A stretch of DNA of 64,000 bases. Origin: Flavobacteriales bacterium UBA4474. GTDB lineage: Bacteria > Bacteroidota > Bacteroidia > Flavobacteriales_D > Sanyastnellaceae. Both the position numbers and the translations under genes were made by a program. The stretch covers positions 11,004 through 75,003 of the forward strand of contig DGOE01000041.1 of the NCBI GenBank assembly GCA_002389295.1, written 5' to 3'. The notes under the pieces were generated by a model, which did not search any database, had not been told where the DNA came from, and saw only the letters and a program-made list of their open reading frames with translations. Below are positions 9,379 through 18,907 of this stretch, in pieces (the stretch's first letter is position 1; each line of letters opens with the position of its first letter).

Positions 9379-12300
9379 ATGTTATCCATTGCCAGATTAA
9401 CGCTGCTCCGCAGTGCAGGTTTGATTGTTGCTTTTTTCTGCTTGTCCTCTTGGAGCGTTGAAGCCCAAGACACCATACCCGCAGCGTGGGCAGGCTCACT
9501 TTCCGGAAGCCAAATCGCCAGCTTTGAGGTGACCGCAGGATGCAGTCTGCTCTCGTTTGACATCAGCTTGGACATCGTGGCCCCCGGCAGCAATTGGGCA
9601 GGTGACATGGCCCTGGCCATTACCGCGCCCAATGGCAACCGCATCGAGGTGGGTGGCTACAATGTCAATTTCGGGTACGTGGATGCAGGAGGCTGGCCCA
9701 GCGGGTGGAACACCAATGCAGACGGAAACTTCACCGCATCCATGACCGGGCTTGACCAATACAACCTCGCGGGGTCTGGATGCTGGCTGATTGAAGTCAT
9801 GAACGCGTGGAACTCAGCCGCATCGAGCGACTATGTGATGTCCTTGGATCTGATTGGCTTGTGCAGTGAAGGAGACTTGGAGGGCTGCACGGATCCAGCG
9901 GCGCTCAACTACAACGCTTGTGCCATGCTGGATGATGGCAGCTGCCTCTACCCCCCGCTTTCCGCCAACTTCGATTGGACATCGAGCTGTGGATTGCCCC
10001 TCACGGCCAATTTCAGTGACGAGAGCATGGGCAATGTGGTCACCTATGATTGGAGTTTTGCTGGAGGCACCCCTGCGACCAGCAGCTCGGCTTCTCCGGA
10101 GGTGGTTTGGGACGCCCCTGGAACTTTTGAAGTCACATTGACCGTGGGTGACGGCGCCGGAGGCACTTCCACCAACATGGGCACCATTGACGTAGGAGAA
10201 AACCTCCACCGCCTCGAAATCGACATTGTGCCCGATGGGTTTCCCCAAGAAACCTCTTTCGTCGTGGTCACCGAAGCCGGGGACACCTTGCACACCGGAG
10301 GTGCGGAAGGCCTCGATGTCTGTATCCCCGATGGGTGTGTTTCCGTGTGGATGTACGATTCGGGTGCAGATGGCTTTTCCATCGGTGGCACCTACCAAAT
10401 TCGCTACGACGGCACTGTCCTGCGCGATGGTGAACACTTCGATGCGGCCCTGCTGACCCTGGTGGGTTGTCCCGAAGGAAGCAGCTGTGACAGCGCCATC
10501 GACTTGTTGTTGCCCCCCAACGGAGACACCTTGTCCTTTGTGGCCCCCTTGTCCAGCACTTGGTATTACTTCCAAGTCGATACCACGGGACAGTACCGCT
10601 TTTCCACCTGCGACTTGACCGGCTGCGACACGCGGATCCACCTGTATGATTACTGCGACATGGCGGTCTTTGAGACTTCTTCGGAGGCCTTCATCACCAT
10701 GTCGGATGACGATTGTGGCCTCCAAAGTGTGGTCACACCGGTGCTCATCTCGGGAGAGACCATCTACATCCAAATCGAAGGAGACGGCGATTGCAATGCC
10801 GGGGCCGGCGGCGTGCCTTTTGAAGCCCACTATTTGGGTGGCATCCCGGGCTGCATGAACATCGAAGCCTGCAACTACCTGCCCATCGCGACCACCGCCG
10901 ACACCTGCTATCTGGCCGGCGATCCGGAATGTCCCAACATCGGCCCCGACCTCATCATCAATGGTCCCCGGGCTTACAGCACACTGGAGATGACGCTGGA
11001 AAACAGCTCCGACGGCTGCATGATTGAAGAGGGCTGTATTCAGGGGTATGGCTCGCGCGAAATCGTGCGCTTCGACACCGAAATCGCCAACATCGGCACC
11101 GAAGACTATTTCATCGGCGCCCCTTCGGCCCAGCCCGACCAATTCGAGTGGGACGCCTGTCACAACCACTACCACTATGAGGGTTATGCCGAATACGCAT
11201 TGTACGATGCCAGTGGCTCCCCCCTCCCCACCATCGGCTTCAAAAACGGTTTCTGTGTATTGGACCTGGGCAGTTGCAACTACGGCGGCGGTCCCCAGAA
11301 GTACACCTGCTCCAACATGGGCATCACCGCAGGTTGTCAGGACATATACTCCCGCTACCTCGATTGCCAATGGGTCGACATCACCGACCTCGACGCTGGG
11401 GACTACACGTTGGTCATTCGCGTGAATTGGGACTACAGCCCCGACGCCAATGGCAGCTACGAGTTGAACTACGCCAACAATGCTGTGGCCGTCTGCTTCT
11501 CATTTGAGCGCGACGCCAGCGGTACCGCCATCAACTTCGCCAAGTATGAAGACTGCCCTGTACCGGTGGACTGCCTGGGACACCCCTTCGGCTCGGAGGA
11601 ACCAGACTGTGCCGGCAACTGTCCGGGCTTTCTGGTCAAGGGCGATCTGGACCAAGACGGCGAAGTCGACGCGGACGACCCCTTGCTCTATGCAGACTTG
11701 CTCATTGACGGGGTCGAATCTTCAGCGCCCTGCGTGGACCTCAATGGCGACGGCACGCTGAGCATCACCGATGTTGCGCTGGCCGCAGACTGCGCCCATT
11801 TGGGACACAACCACCTCGGAGACAATGGTGTGGAAGACCACTGCGATTGGAATGGGCCCTTGCTGGTGCCGGATGAGGAGGTCATGTTCTCCTTGATCCT
11901 TCCGCACGAAGACTCCAGTTTTGTCGACCTGTATGTCCACAACCCACAGACCTGGCTGAGCGGTTGGTCGGTGCAACTCGACGGCGCTGCCTTCACGGCA
12001 TTGACGCCCTTGTTTGATACCACGGGCTTTTCCCACTACTTCCACCTGTCCGCTTCGGGCATGGTCTTTGGCGTGGCCCTCGAGGACAGTTTGGTGCACA
12101 AGAGCACCCTTCCACAACCCCTCGTTCGCTTGCACTTTACAGATGCAGCGGCAGAAATCTGCATGATCGGCAATGCCGAAGTCACGAACCACGACCGCCA
12201 CAACGTTGCGGCTTCCGCCACAGGTTGCATAGTCCCGGGCACCTTCTGCCTCGGCGACATCAACGACAACGGCATCCGCGATGTGGGCGACCTGCTGGTG

Positions 12301-12420
12301 GCCCTCGGGATTTTTGGTTGCAATACGGATTGCGGACCGGCCGATGTGGATGGGGACGGGATTGTAGGGGTCAATGACCTTTTGATCATGCTCGGCCTCT
12401 TTGGAGACCCCTGTCAATAA
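9379..12420 (+). CDS. Secreted lysyl-oxidase-like protein with PKD and dockerin-like modules (LOX1)
   Basis: 1013 residues, signal peptide ending near SVEAQ. Order: a P-domain-like beta sandwich (~30-160), a GCTD spacer, a PKD domain (~195-270, VTYDWSFAGG), two Cys-rich modules, a second spacer, a lysyl oxidase domain (~520-715), a dockerin-like pair (~755-805), and a C-terminal pair of Cys-flanked dockerin-like repeats (~955-1013). The oxidase domain keeps the copper ligands in CHNHYH (His595/597/599). It also keeps the two residues that form the lysyl-tyrosyl-quinone cofactor: Lys622 (GFKNGFC) and Tyr657 (DIY), 35 apart as Lys320/Tyr355 in human LOX. Predicted to oxidise amines or lysines outside the cell; the substrate is unknown. 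Confidence 0.87.
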   Translation: MLSIARLTLLRSAGLIVAFFCLSSWSVEAQDTIPAAWAGSLSGSQIASFEVTAGCSLLSFDISLDIVAPGSNWAGDMALAITAPNGNRIEVGGYNVNFGYVDAGGWPSGWNTNADGNFTASMTGLDQYNLAGSGCWLIEVMNAWNSAASSDYVMSLDLIGLCSEGDLEGCTDPAALNYNACAMLDDGSCLYPPLSANFDWTSSCGLPLTANFSDESMGNVVTYDWSFAGGTPATSSSASPEVVWDAPGTFEVTLTVGDGAGGTSTNMGTIDVGENLHRLEIDIVPDGFPQETSFVVVTEAGDTLHTGGAEGLDVCIPDGCVSVWMYDSGADGFSIGGTYQIRYDGTVLRDGEHFDAALLTLVGCPEGSSCDSAIDLLLPPNGDTLSFVAPLSSTWYYFQVDTTGQYRFSTCDLTGCDTRIHLYDYCDMAVFETSSEAFITMSDDDCGLQSVVTPVLISGETIYIQIEGDGDCNAGAGGVPFEAHYLGGIPGCMNIEACNYLPIATTADTCYLAGDPECPNIGPDLIINGPRAYSTLEMTLENSSDGCMIEEGCIQGYGSREIVRFDTEIANIGTEDYFIGAPSAQPDQFEWDACHNHYHYEGYAEYALYDASGSPLPTIGFKNGFCVLDLGSCNYGGGPQKYTCSNMGITAGCQDIYSRYLDCQWVDITDLDAGDYTLVIRVNWDYSPDANGSYELNYANNAVAVCFSFERDASGTAINFAKYEDCPVPVDCLGHPFGSEEPDCAGNCPGFLVKGDLDQDGEVDADDPLLYADLLIDGVESSAPCVDLNGDGTLSITDVALAADCAHLGHNHLGDNGVEDHCDWNGPLLVPDEEVMFSLILPHEDSSFVDLYVHNPQTWLSGWSVQLDGAAFTALTPLFDTTGFSHYFHLSASGMVFGVALEDSLVHKSTLPQPLVRLHFTDAAAEICMIGNAEVTNHDRHNVAASATGCIVPGTFCLGDINDNGIRDVGDLLVALGIFGCNTDCGPADVDGDGIVGVNDLLIMLGLFGDPCQ

Positions 12421-12469
12421 TCCACAGGGCTTGGCGGCCAGAGGGTGCCATCAGCCTGCCCGGCTGGGC

Positions 12470-12477
12470 TAACTTTG
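12470..12477 (+). promoter_or_regulatory. Bacteroidota -7 promoter box for icmF
   Basis: TAACTTTG is an exact match to the TAnnTTTG -7 consensus. It sits 21 bases before the icmF ATG at 12499, which favours that start over the in-frame GTG at 12445 upstream of the box. I see no clear -33 TTTG at the usual distance. Confidence 0.65.
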
Positions 12478-12498
12478 GAGCGCTCCATTGAAACGCGC

Positions 12499-15400
12499 AT
12501 GGAATCTTCACAACCGAAAGACGCATCCACCTCCGCGGCCACGCGATCCGGACATCCCATCCGCATCGTTACGGCAGCTTCTCTCTTTGATGGCCATGAC
12601 GCGGCCATCAACATCATGCGGCGGATCCTGCAGCGCTCGGGATGCGAGATCATCCACTTGGGCCATGACCGCTCTGTCGACGAAGTGGTGAACTGTGCCA
12701 TTGAGGAGGACGCACAAGCCATTGCCATGACCTCCTACCAAGGGGGCCACATGGAGTACTTCAAGTACATGAAGGACCTCCTGGACGAGCGCGGCGCTGG
12801 CCACATCCGCATTTTTGGCGGCGGCGGCGGCACCATCCTCCCCACGGAAATCGCGGAACTGCAGGAATACGGTATCGAGCGGATTTACCACCCTGATGAC
12901 GGGCGGGAATTGGGCCTGCAGGGCATGATCGACGATGTCATCCAACGCTGCGACTTCCCCGTTGTGGGCGCGCCTTTTGGAGAGGCCGACCGGCTGAGTG
13001 AAAAGCGCCCTGGAGACCTTGCGCGGCTGATTACGGCTGCAGAGGTGGGCGCCAAGCCGTATGCCGATATCCTCGACGGCATCAGGACAGCCGGCCAAAC
13101 AGCCAACGTCCCTGTGCTGGGCATCACCGGTACCGGTGGAGCCGGTAAGAGCTCTCTGGTCGATGAACTGGTCCGCCGGTTTCTCATCGATTTTGACGAC
13201 AAGCGCATGGCCATTGTGTCTGTGGACCCCTCCAAGCGCAAAACGGGCGGCGCCTTGCTCGGCGACCGCATCCGAATGAATGCCATCGCTTCGGGGCGGG
13301 TGTACATGCGCTCTTTGGCCACGCGTCAATCCAACCTGGCACTCAGCCGCCATGTGGGCGATGCCCTCCAGATCCTGAAGGCGGCTGGATTCGACCTCAT
13401 CGTGCTCGAGACCTCCGGCATTGGCCAAAGCGATACGGAGATCATGGAGCACAGCGATGTGGCCCTGTATGTCATGACCCCTGAATTCGGGGCGGCCACG
13501 CAGCTCGAAAAGATCGACATGCTCGACTTCGCCGACGTGGTGGCGATCAACAAGTTTGACAAGCGCGGCGGCGCCGATGCCCTGCGCGACGTGCGCAAGC
13601 AATACAAGCGCAACCACGAACTGTGGGAGGCCCAAGACGGGGACCTGCCCATCTTTGGCACCATTGCTTCGCAGTTCAACGACCCCGGAACCCACCGTTT
13701 GTACCGGACATTGATGAACGCCCTCTCGGAAAAGACCGGAGCTGTGCTGGCGAGCACCTTTGGTGCCGACGCCGGAGAGAGCGAAAAGGTTCATGTGATT
13801 CCGCCAAAACGGACGCGGTACTTGAGCGAAATCGCCGATGGCATCCGTGCCTACAACGATTGGACGGATGCCCAAGCTGCGCTTGCCGGAAAACTGCAGG
13901 CCCTGCGGATCGCACGCGCTGAACTGGCCGATACGGATGCCGATACGCTCCTGGCGGCGAAGGCGGAAGGGCTTACACGGGAACTTGACCCCAAGAACCT
14001 GCACTGGCTCGAAACATGGCCGGAGGAGGCCGACCGCTATCGCAATGCGGAGTACATCTTCGAAGTGCGGGGCAAGGAAATCCGGATCCCTACGACCACC
14101 AAGAGCCTGAGTCACCAGGACATCCCCAAGGTCAGCGTGCCTCGGCTCACCGGATGGCGCGACCTGTTGCGTTGGGGCCTGCAGGAAAACGTGCCCGGCG
14201 CTTTTCCCTTTACAGCCGGTATCTATCCCTTCAAGCGCCAAGGCGAAGACCCCACCCGCATGTTTGCCGGCGAGGGCGGACCGGAGCGAACGAATCGGCG
14301 GTTCCACTATGTCTCTGGAGACATGCCGGCCAAACGGCTGTCTACAGCGTTTGATTCCGTCACCCTTTACGGGCGCGATCCGGACCTGCGGCCCGATATC
14401 CATGGAAAGGTGGGCAACTCCGGGGTGAGCGTTTGTTCCCTCGACGATGCCAAGCGCCTTTACAGCGGTTTTGACCTCTGCGACCCCTCTACCAGTGTGT
14501 CGATGACCATCAACGGTCCGGCGCCCATGGTGTTGGCCTTCTTCCTCAACGCCGCCATCGACCAGCGCTGCGAGAAGTACATCCGTGCGCATGGATTGGA
14601 AGCCGAGGTGGAAGCCGTGCTCAAGGCCCGATGGGACGACCAGGGCCTCTCCCGCCCGGTCTACCGCGGTGCCTTGCCCGAGGGCAATGACGGATTGGGG
14701 CTGCTCCTGCTCGGGTGCACCGGTGATGAAGTGCTCGATGCCAAAACCTACGCCCCTTTGGCTGCCGAAGCGCTGTCCCAGGTGCGCGGCACTGTGCAGG
14801 CCGACATCCTCAAGGAGGACCAGGCCCAAAACACCTGCATTTTCTCTACCGAGTTTGCCTTGCGGCTCATGGGCGATGTGCAGTCTTACTTTATTGACCA
14901 GAAAGTCCGCAATTTCTATTCGGTCTCGATTTCTGGCTACCACATCGCAGAGGCGGGGGCCAACCCCATCACGCAGCTCGCCTTTACCCTAGCCAACGGC
15001 TTTACTTATGTGGAGTATTACCTGAGCCGGGGCATGGACATCAACCACTTTGGACCCAACCTCAGCTTCTTCTTCTCCAATGGCATCGATCCGGAATATG
15101 CGGTGATTGGCCGCGTCGCCCGGCGCATTTGGGCCAAGGCCATGGACAAGAAGTACGGTGCAGATGAGCGGGCCCAAAAGCTCAAGTACCACATCCAGAC
15201 CAGTGGCCGCTCCCTGCACGCGCAAGAAATCGACTTCAACGATATCCGCACGACGCTGCAGGCCCTCTACGCCATTTACGACAACTGCAACTCCCTGCAC
15301 ACCAACGCCTTTGACGAGGCCATCACCACACCTACCGAGGGCAGCGTCCGGCGGGCCATTGCCATTCAGCTCATCATCAACCGGGAGTTGGGGCTGGCCA

Positions 15401-15885
15401 AAAACGAAAACCCGCTGCAGGGCGCCTTCATCATCGAGGAACTCACCGACCTGGTCGAGGAAGCGGTGATGGTGGAATTCGATAGACTCACCGAACGCGG
15501 CGGGGTGCTCGGCGCCATGGAAACCATGTACCAGCGCAGCCGCATCCAAGAGGAGAGCCTGCACTATGAGACGCTGAAGCACACGGGCGAGTACCCCATC
15601 ATCGGGGTGAATACCTTCCTGTCCAAGGAGGGCTCCCCCACCATTGTGCCGGGCGAAGTCATCCGCGCCACGCCGGAAGAGAAGCAGGGCCAAATCGACG
15701 GTCTTGCGGCGCTGCACAGCGCCCATGGCGACCGGACGGAAGCTGCCCTGGAAAATGTGCGGCGCATTGCTGTAGAACACGGCAATCTGTTTGCCGAGTT
15801 GATGGAAGCGGTGAAGTCCTGCTCGCTGGGGCAATTGACCGAAGCGATGTTTGAAGTGGGCGGCGCCTACCGCCGCAACATGTGA
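12499..15885 (+). CDS. icmF: Fused isobutyryl-CoA mutase (IcmF)
   Basis: Adenosylcobalamin-dependent enzyme interconverting isobutyryl-CoA and n-butyryl-CoA. The 1128 residues contain an N-terminal B12-binding domain ([14 protein letters not shown]), a MeaB-like G-protein chaperone with P-loop at ~208 ([12 protein letters not shown]), and a C-terminal mutase barrel. Two substrate-site residues point to isobutyryl rather than methylmalonyl-CoA: Phe589 in RMFAGEGG, where methylmalonyl mutase has Tyr, and Gln777 in AQNTCIF, where it has Arg. Start chosen downstream of the -7 box at 12470. A sulfotransferase-like gene begins 10 bases after the stop. Confidence 0.94.
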   Translation: MESSQPKDASTSAATRSGHPIRIVTAASLFDGHDAAINIMRRILQRSGCEIIHLGHDRSVDEVVNCAIEEDAQAIAMTSYQGGHMEYFKYMKDLLDERGAGHIRIFGGGGGTILPTEIAELQEYGIERIYHPDDGRELGLQGMIDDVIQRCDFPVVGAPFGEADRLSEKRPGDLARLITAAEVGAKPYADILDGIRTAGQTANVPVLGITGTGGAGKSSLVDELVRRFLIDFDDKRMAIVSVDPSKRKTGGALLGDRIRMNAIASGRVYMRSLATRQSNLALSRHVGDALQILKAAGFDLIVLETSGIGQSDTEIMEHSDVALYVMTPEFGAATQLEKIDMLDFADVVAINKFDKRGGADALRDVRKQYKRNHELWEAQDGDLPIFGTIASQFNDPGTHRLYRTLMNALSEKTGAVLASTFGADAGESEKVHVIPPKRTRYLSEIADGIRAYNDWTDAQAALAGKLQALRIARAELADTDADTLLAAKAEGLTRELDPKNLHWLETWPEEADRYRNAEYIFEVRGKEIRIPTTTKSLSHQDIPKVSVPRLTGWRDLLRWGLQENVPGAFPFTAGIYPFKRQGEDPTRMFAGEGGPERTNRRFHYVSGDMPAKRLSTAFDSVTLYGRDPDLRPDIHGKVGNSGVSVCSLDDAKRLYSGFDLCDPSTSVSMTINGPAPMVLAFFLNAAIDQRCEKYIRAHGLEAEVEAVLKARWDDQGLSRPVYRGALPEGNDGLGLLLLGCTGDEVLDAKTYAPLAAEALSQVRGTVQADILKEDQAQNTCIFSTEFALRLMGDVQSYFIDQKVRNFYSVSISGYHIAEAGANPITQLAFTLANGFTYVEYYLSRGMDINHFGPNLSFFFSNGIDPEYAVIGRVARRIWAKAMDKKYGADERAQKLKYHIQTSGRSLHAQEIDFNDIRTTLQALYAIYDNCNSLHTNAFDEAITTPTEGSVRRAIAIQLIINRELGLAKNENPLQGAFIIEELTDLVEEAVMVEFDRLTERGGVLGAMETMYQRSRIQEESLHYETLKHTGEYPIIGVNTFLSKEGSPTIVPGEVIRATPEEKQGQIDGLAALHSAHGDRTEAALENVRRIAVEHGNLFAELMEAVKSCSLGQLTEAMFEVGGAYRRNM

Positions 15886-15895
15886 GTCCCTCAGC

Positions 15896-16612
15896 GTGAT
15901 CGTTTCCCTCTGGTCCGGCCCGCGTTCCATGAGCACTGCGCTCATGTACAGCATGGCGCAGCGGGTAGATACGCGGGTGCTCGACGAACCCCTTTACGGC
16001 CACTTCCTCGCGCACACTGGCGCTGAGCGTCCGTGTCGGGCCGCTACGCTCGCTGCGTGGCCGACCACGCCCCAAGCCGCCCTTGATTTCATGGCGCCGA
16101 AACCAGCGGAGCTCAGCGGCAACCATGTGCTGTTCTGCAAGCACATGGCCAACCACATTGACGGGCTACCGTGGGGTGCCTTTGAAGGCCATCGGCACGT
16201 GTTGCTCTTCCGCAACCCAGCTGCAGTGATGGCTTCATATGGCGCCCACATCCAGCGTCCGACGCTGGCCGATCTCTGTTATGACCACCAGCTGGAATTG
16301 CTCGAGCGAATGAACCAGGCCGGTACTGCGCCTGTGGTCGTGTGCAGCGACCGGTTGCAGGCCGACCCAGAGCGGGTCTTGCGCGCCATGTGCGGCGCGT
16401 TGGGGCTCGATTGGGACCCGGCCATCATGCGTTGGCAGGCCGGGGCGCGGCCAGAAGACGGTCCTTGGGCGCCTTGGTGGTATGACGGGGTGCACGCCTC
16501 TGCGGGTTGGGAGGCCCGTCCGGTGCGCACGCATGCCGTTCCGCTGCATCTTACCGACCTTCACGCCGCATGTGAGGGCGCCTACAACCAGCTCCTAGAA
16601 CGCGCGATCTGA
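15896..16612 (+). CDS. Sulfotransferase-like P-loop protein
   Basis: 238 residues from a GTG start 10 bases after icmF; an ATG at 15851 would overlap icmF and lacks homology support. The N-terminal VSLWSGPRSMSTALMYS looks like a sulfotransferase phosphate-binding loop. A later HVLLFRNPAAVMASYG resembles the 3'-phosphate region (R-N-P-x-x...S). The stop and the aminotransferase start overlap by one base (TGATG), so the two proteins are probably made in equal amounts. Plants and some animals are known to carry this pair of domains fused in 'branched-chain-aminotransferase-like' proteins of unknown function. Transfer of sulfate has not been shown here. Confidence 0.72.
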   Translation: MIVSLWSGPRSMSTALMYSMAQRVDTRVLDEPLYGHFLAHTGAERPCRAATLAAWPTTPQAALDFMAPKPAELSGNHVLFCKHMANHIDGLPWGAFEGHRHVLLFRNPAAVMASYGAHIQRPTLADLCYDHQLELLERMNQAGTAPVVVCSDRLQADPERVLRAMCGALGLDWDPAIMRWQAGARPEDGPWAPWWYDGVHASAGWEARPVRTHAVPLHLTDLHAACEGAYNQLLERAI

Positions 16613-17526
16613 TGGCCAAGTACAACCAACCCGACCCCCGCAACGAACGCACCCAATGCTGGGTCAACGGCCTCGTCCCCAGGGCGGAGGCCAAGGTGCA
16701 CGCCCTCGACAGTGTCGTCCAGGGTGGCGATGCCGTCTGGGAAGGACTGCGCATCACCGATGGCCGGGCCATTCAATTGGAAGAACACCTGACGCGGCTG
16801 TTGGACTCCGCCCACGCCCTGGCATTTGCGGACATTCCGTCCCGCGAAGAATTGCGACAGGCCATTTTCGACACCCTCAAGGCCAATGAAATGCGGGACG
16901 GTGTGCATTGCCGCATCACCCTGTCACGTGGCGTGAAATCCACCAGCGGCATGGACCCCCGCTTGAATGTGCACGGTCCTACCCTGATCATCGTGCCCGA
17001 GTACAAAGGCATGGTGTACGGCGACGAAGGCATCCGGCTCGTGACCAGTGCGATCCGGCGCAACGGTCCGCAGTTTCTCGACAGCCACATTCACCACAAC
17101 AACCTGCTCAACAACATCCTCGCCAAGATCGAGGCCAATGTCGCCGGTGCCGATGATGCCATCATGCTTGACGACCGCGGATTTCTCGCAGAAACCAACG
17201 CCACCAACCTCTTCCTTGTCCGCGACGGGGCATTGCTCACCCCCTACGCCCACGCCTGCCTTCCGGGCCTGACCCGGCAGTTCGTGTGCGATGCGGCAGC
17301 AGCAGCGGGGATTCCCGCACGCGAGGCCGACCTCACCTTGACGCAGCTGTATACGGCGGATGAAGCCTTCACCACCGGCACCATGGGTGCCTTGGCCCAT
17401 ATCGTGGAGGCCGATGGAAGGCGGATTGCGGATGGCACCAAAGGGCCGGTGACGCGCCGTTTACAAGAGGCTTACCATGCGCAAATTTTGGATACGGCCA
17501 TCCCTTTGCCTGACATTGCAGGCTGA
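16612..17526 (+). CDS. Class IV aminotransferase homologue lacking the PLP lysine
   Basis: 304 residues with the branched-chain/D-amino-acid aminotransferase fold: WVNGLVPRAEAKVHALD, VWEGLRI, HLTRLLDSA, then AETNATNLFLV and TTGTMGALAHI near the phosphate site. The usual site for the PLP-binding lysine (K-S-L-N or K-A-G-G-N-Y) reads SHIHHNNLLNN (residues 158-168), with His at 161 where Lys is expected. The nearest lysine is Lys172, on the wrong helix face by alignment. The protein may therefore bind PLP differently or not be an aminotransferase. It is coupled to the sulfotransferase-like gene by a TGATG overlap. Confidence 0.78.
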   Translation: MAKYNQPDPRNERTQCWVNGLVPRAEAKVHALDSVVQGGDAVWEGLRITDGRAIQLEEHLTRLLDSAHALAFADIPSREELRQAIFDTLKANEMRDGVHCRITLSRGVKSTSGMDPRLNVHGPTLIIVPEYKGMVYGDEGIRLVTSAIRRNGPQFLDSHIHHNNLLNNILAKIEANVAGADDAIMLDDRGFLAETNATNLFLVRDGALLTPYAHACLPGLTRQFVCDAAAAAGIPAREADLTLTQLYTADEAFTTGTMGALAHIVEADGRRIADGTKGPVTRRLQEAYHAQILDTAIPLPDIAG

Positions 17527-17561
17527 TAAGGCCGGTCAACCTGCCCCAACACTGCTCACCG

Positions 17562-18005
17562 ATGTCCCCCACCCTCCGCAATATTCTCGCCGGCCTGGCC
17601 GGTGCCATCGCCAGTCAACCCGCCAATATGCTGTTGTTGGCGCCCATGGCCCGCCTCACCGGAGCACCTGAGCTGCCCCAGCCCCCTGAGGGCATGTCGA
17701 TGCTGGAAGTCCATGAATTCTACGCGCCGCTCATCGCCCAATTCGAGCCGGTTCACTTCGTGGGTCCCATTGTCGCCCATTGGAACGGGGCATTCATCGG
17801 CGCCCTGGTCGCCGCATTGCTCATGAGTGGAAAAAAAGGAACCGTCCCTTTGATTGTGGCCAGCTTGTCCCTTGTGGGCGGAATCATGATGGCCTTCCTC
17901 ACCTCCAGTCAGCCCGTTTGGTCCATGGCGCTTGACCTTGCCGGCTATCTGCCCATGGGGTGGCTGGGTTGGCAACTGGCACTCCGCTTGCGCCAGAAGC
18001 GCTGA
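17562..18005 (+). CDS. Small integral membrane protein, unknown function
   Basis: 147 residues with about four hydrophobic helices: ILAGLAGAIASQPANMLLL, VGPIVAHWNGAFIGALVAAL, VPLIVASLSLVGGIMMAFLT and MALDLAGYLPMGWLGWQLAL. A basic tail (RLRQKR) follows. I do not recognise the family. It starts 35 bases after the aminotransferase homologue and 44 bases before the DMT transporter, on the same strand, so it may belong to that unit. Confidence 0.65.
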   Translation: MSPTLRNILAGLAGAIASQPANMLLLAPMARLTGAPELPQPPEGMSMLEVHEFYAPLIAQFEPVHFVGPIVAHWNGAFIGALVAALLMSGKKGTVPLIVASLSLVGGIMMAFLTSSQPVWSMALDLAGYLPMGWLGWQLALRLRQKR

Positions 18006-18049
18006 ATGGGGTAGACAGAACCGGGCGCCAGGGCCGACCTTTGCAGCGG

Positions 18050-18907
18050 ATGTCACGTGGCTTGGTCTTTATGTTGCAGTCGGTGGTGCTCTACACCTCC
18101 GCCAACCTGCTGGTCAAGGCCCTCGCGGTCCTTCCGACGCCGCAATTGGTCTTCCTGCGCAGCGTCATCAGCCTGTTTTTTTGCGTCATCTGGCTCTGGA
18201 GAAAGGGCCAACCGCTGTGGGGTCACAACCGCAAATGGCTGGTCGTCCGGGGCGTGATGGGCATGATCGGGTTGACCTTGTTTTTCCATATCATCCGGCA
18301 CATCCCGCTGGCCAGCGCCACGGTCATCCAGTACCTCTCCCCCATTTTCACGGTGCTGCTGGCCATCCTGTTTGACGGTCAGCGGATCAAGACCCACCGC
18401 TGGGTCTACTTCGCCGCAGCCTTTGGCGGCGTGCTGATGGTGAAGGGCTTTGATCCACGTGTCTCTTGGCTTTACCTGGCCATGGGCGTGGGCAGCGCTT
18501 TGGCCGCCGCTGTGGCCTACCTCGCCACCATCAAGTGCCGCGAGACCGACAGCCCCGTCGGGATTGTCGCCTATTTCCACCTGATTGCCACCCCCATCAT
18601 GGGCACGTGGAGCGCCGCGGTGTGGCACCCCATGACGGCCAGCCAATGGGGCATGGCCCTGGGAATCGGGGGGCTTTCGTTGCTCGCTCAGGTGGCGATG
18701 ACCAAGGCTTTGCACCTGGAAGATGCAGCCCGCGTGATGCCGTTCAAATATTTCGGCGCCTTGCTCGCACTGGGGCTGGCTTGGATCTTGTTCGATGAAA
18801 AAATCACCGGCTGGGCCTTGGTCGGCATCGGCGTGGTCTTGGCCGCTGTGACCGCCAACACCATCGCCGGAAAGCGCAAGCCGCCCGCAGTGGTCAGCGC
18901 ACCGTGA
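18050..18907 (+). CDS. DMT-superfamily transporter (EamA domains)
   Basis: 285 residues, about ten transmembrane helices arranged as two EamA repeats, each with the repeat's end signature (ASATVIQYLSPIFTVLLA in the first half, RVMPFKYFGALLALGLAWIL in the second). Family members export small metabolites or amino acids; the substrate is not predictable here. I chose the ATG at 18050: it follows a near-consensus -7 box GACCTTTG (18036-18043), and an upstream start would overlap the preceding gene. The last 14 bases overlap the convergent LOX2 gene. Confidence 0.86.
   Translation: MSRGLVFMLQSVVLYTSANLLVKALAVLPTPQLVFLRSVISLFFCVIWLWRKGQPLWGHNRKWLVVRGVMGMIGLTLFFHIIRHIPLASATVIQYLSPIFTVLLAILFDGQRIKTHRWVYFAAAFGGVLMVKGFDPRVSWLYLAMGVGSALAAAVAYLATIKCRETDSPVGIVAYFHLIATPIMGTWSAAVWHPMTASQWGMALGIGGLSLLAQVAMTKALHLEDAARVMPFKYFGALLALGLAWILFDEKITGWALVGIGVVLAAVTANTIAGKRKPPAVVSAP

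Noticed and set aside
9814..11370. 518-codon minus-strand frame inside LOX1
   Set aside because: Antisense to the lysyl oxidase domain; composition is the complement of Gly/Asp-rich coding, with no signal or domain of its own.
12508..14943. 811-codon open frame on the minus strand inside icmF
   Set aside because: It is antisense to a complete, well-motifed enzyme and has no recognisable domain. High GC leaves the complementary frame free of stops.
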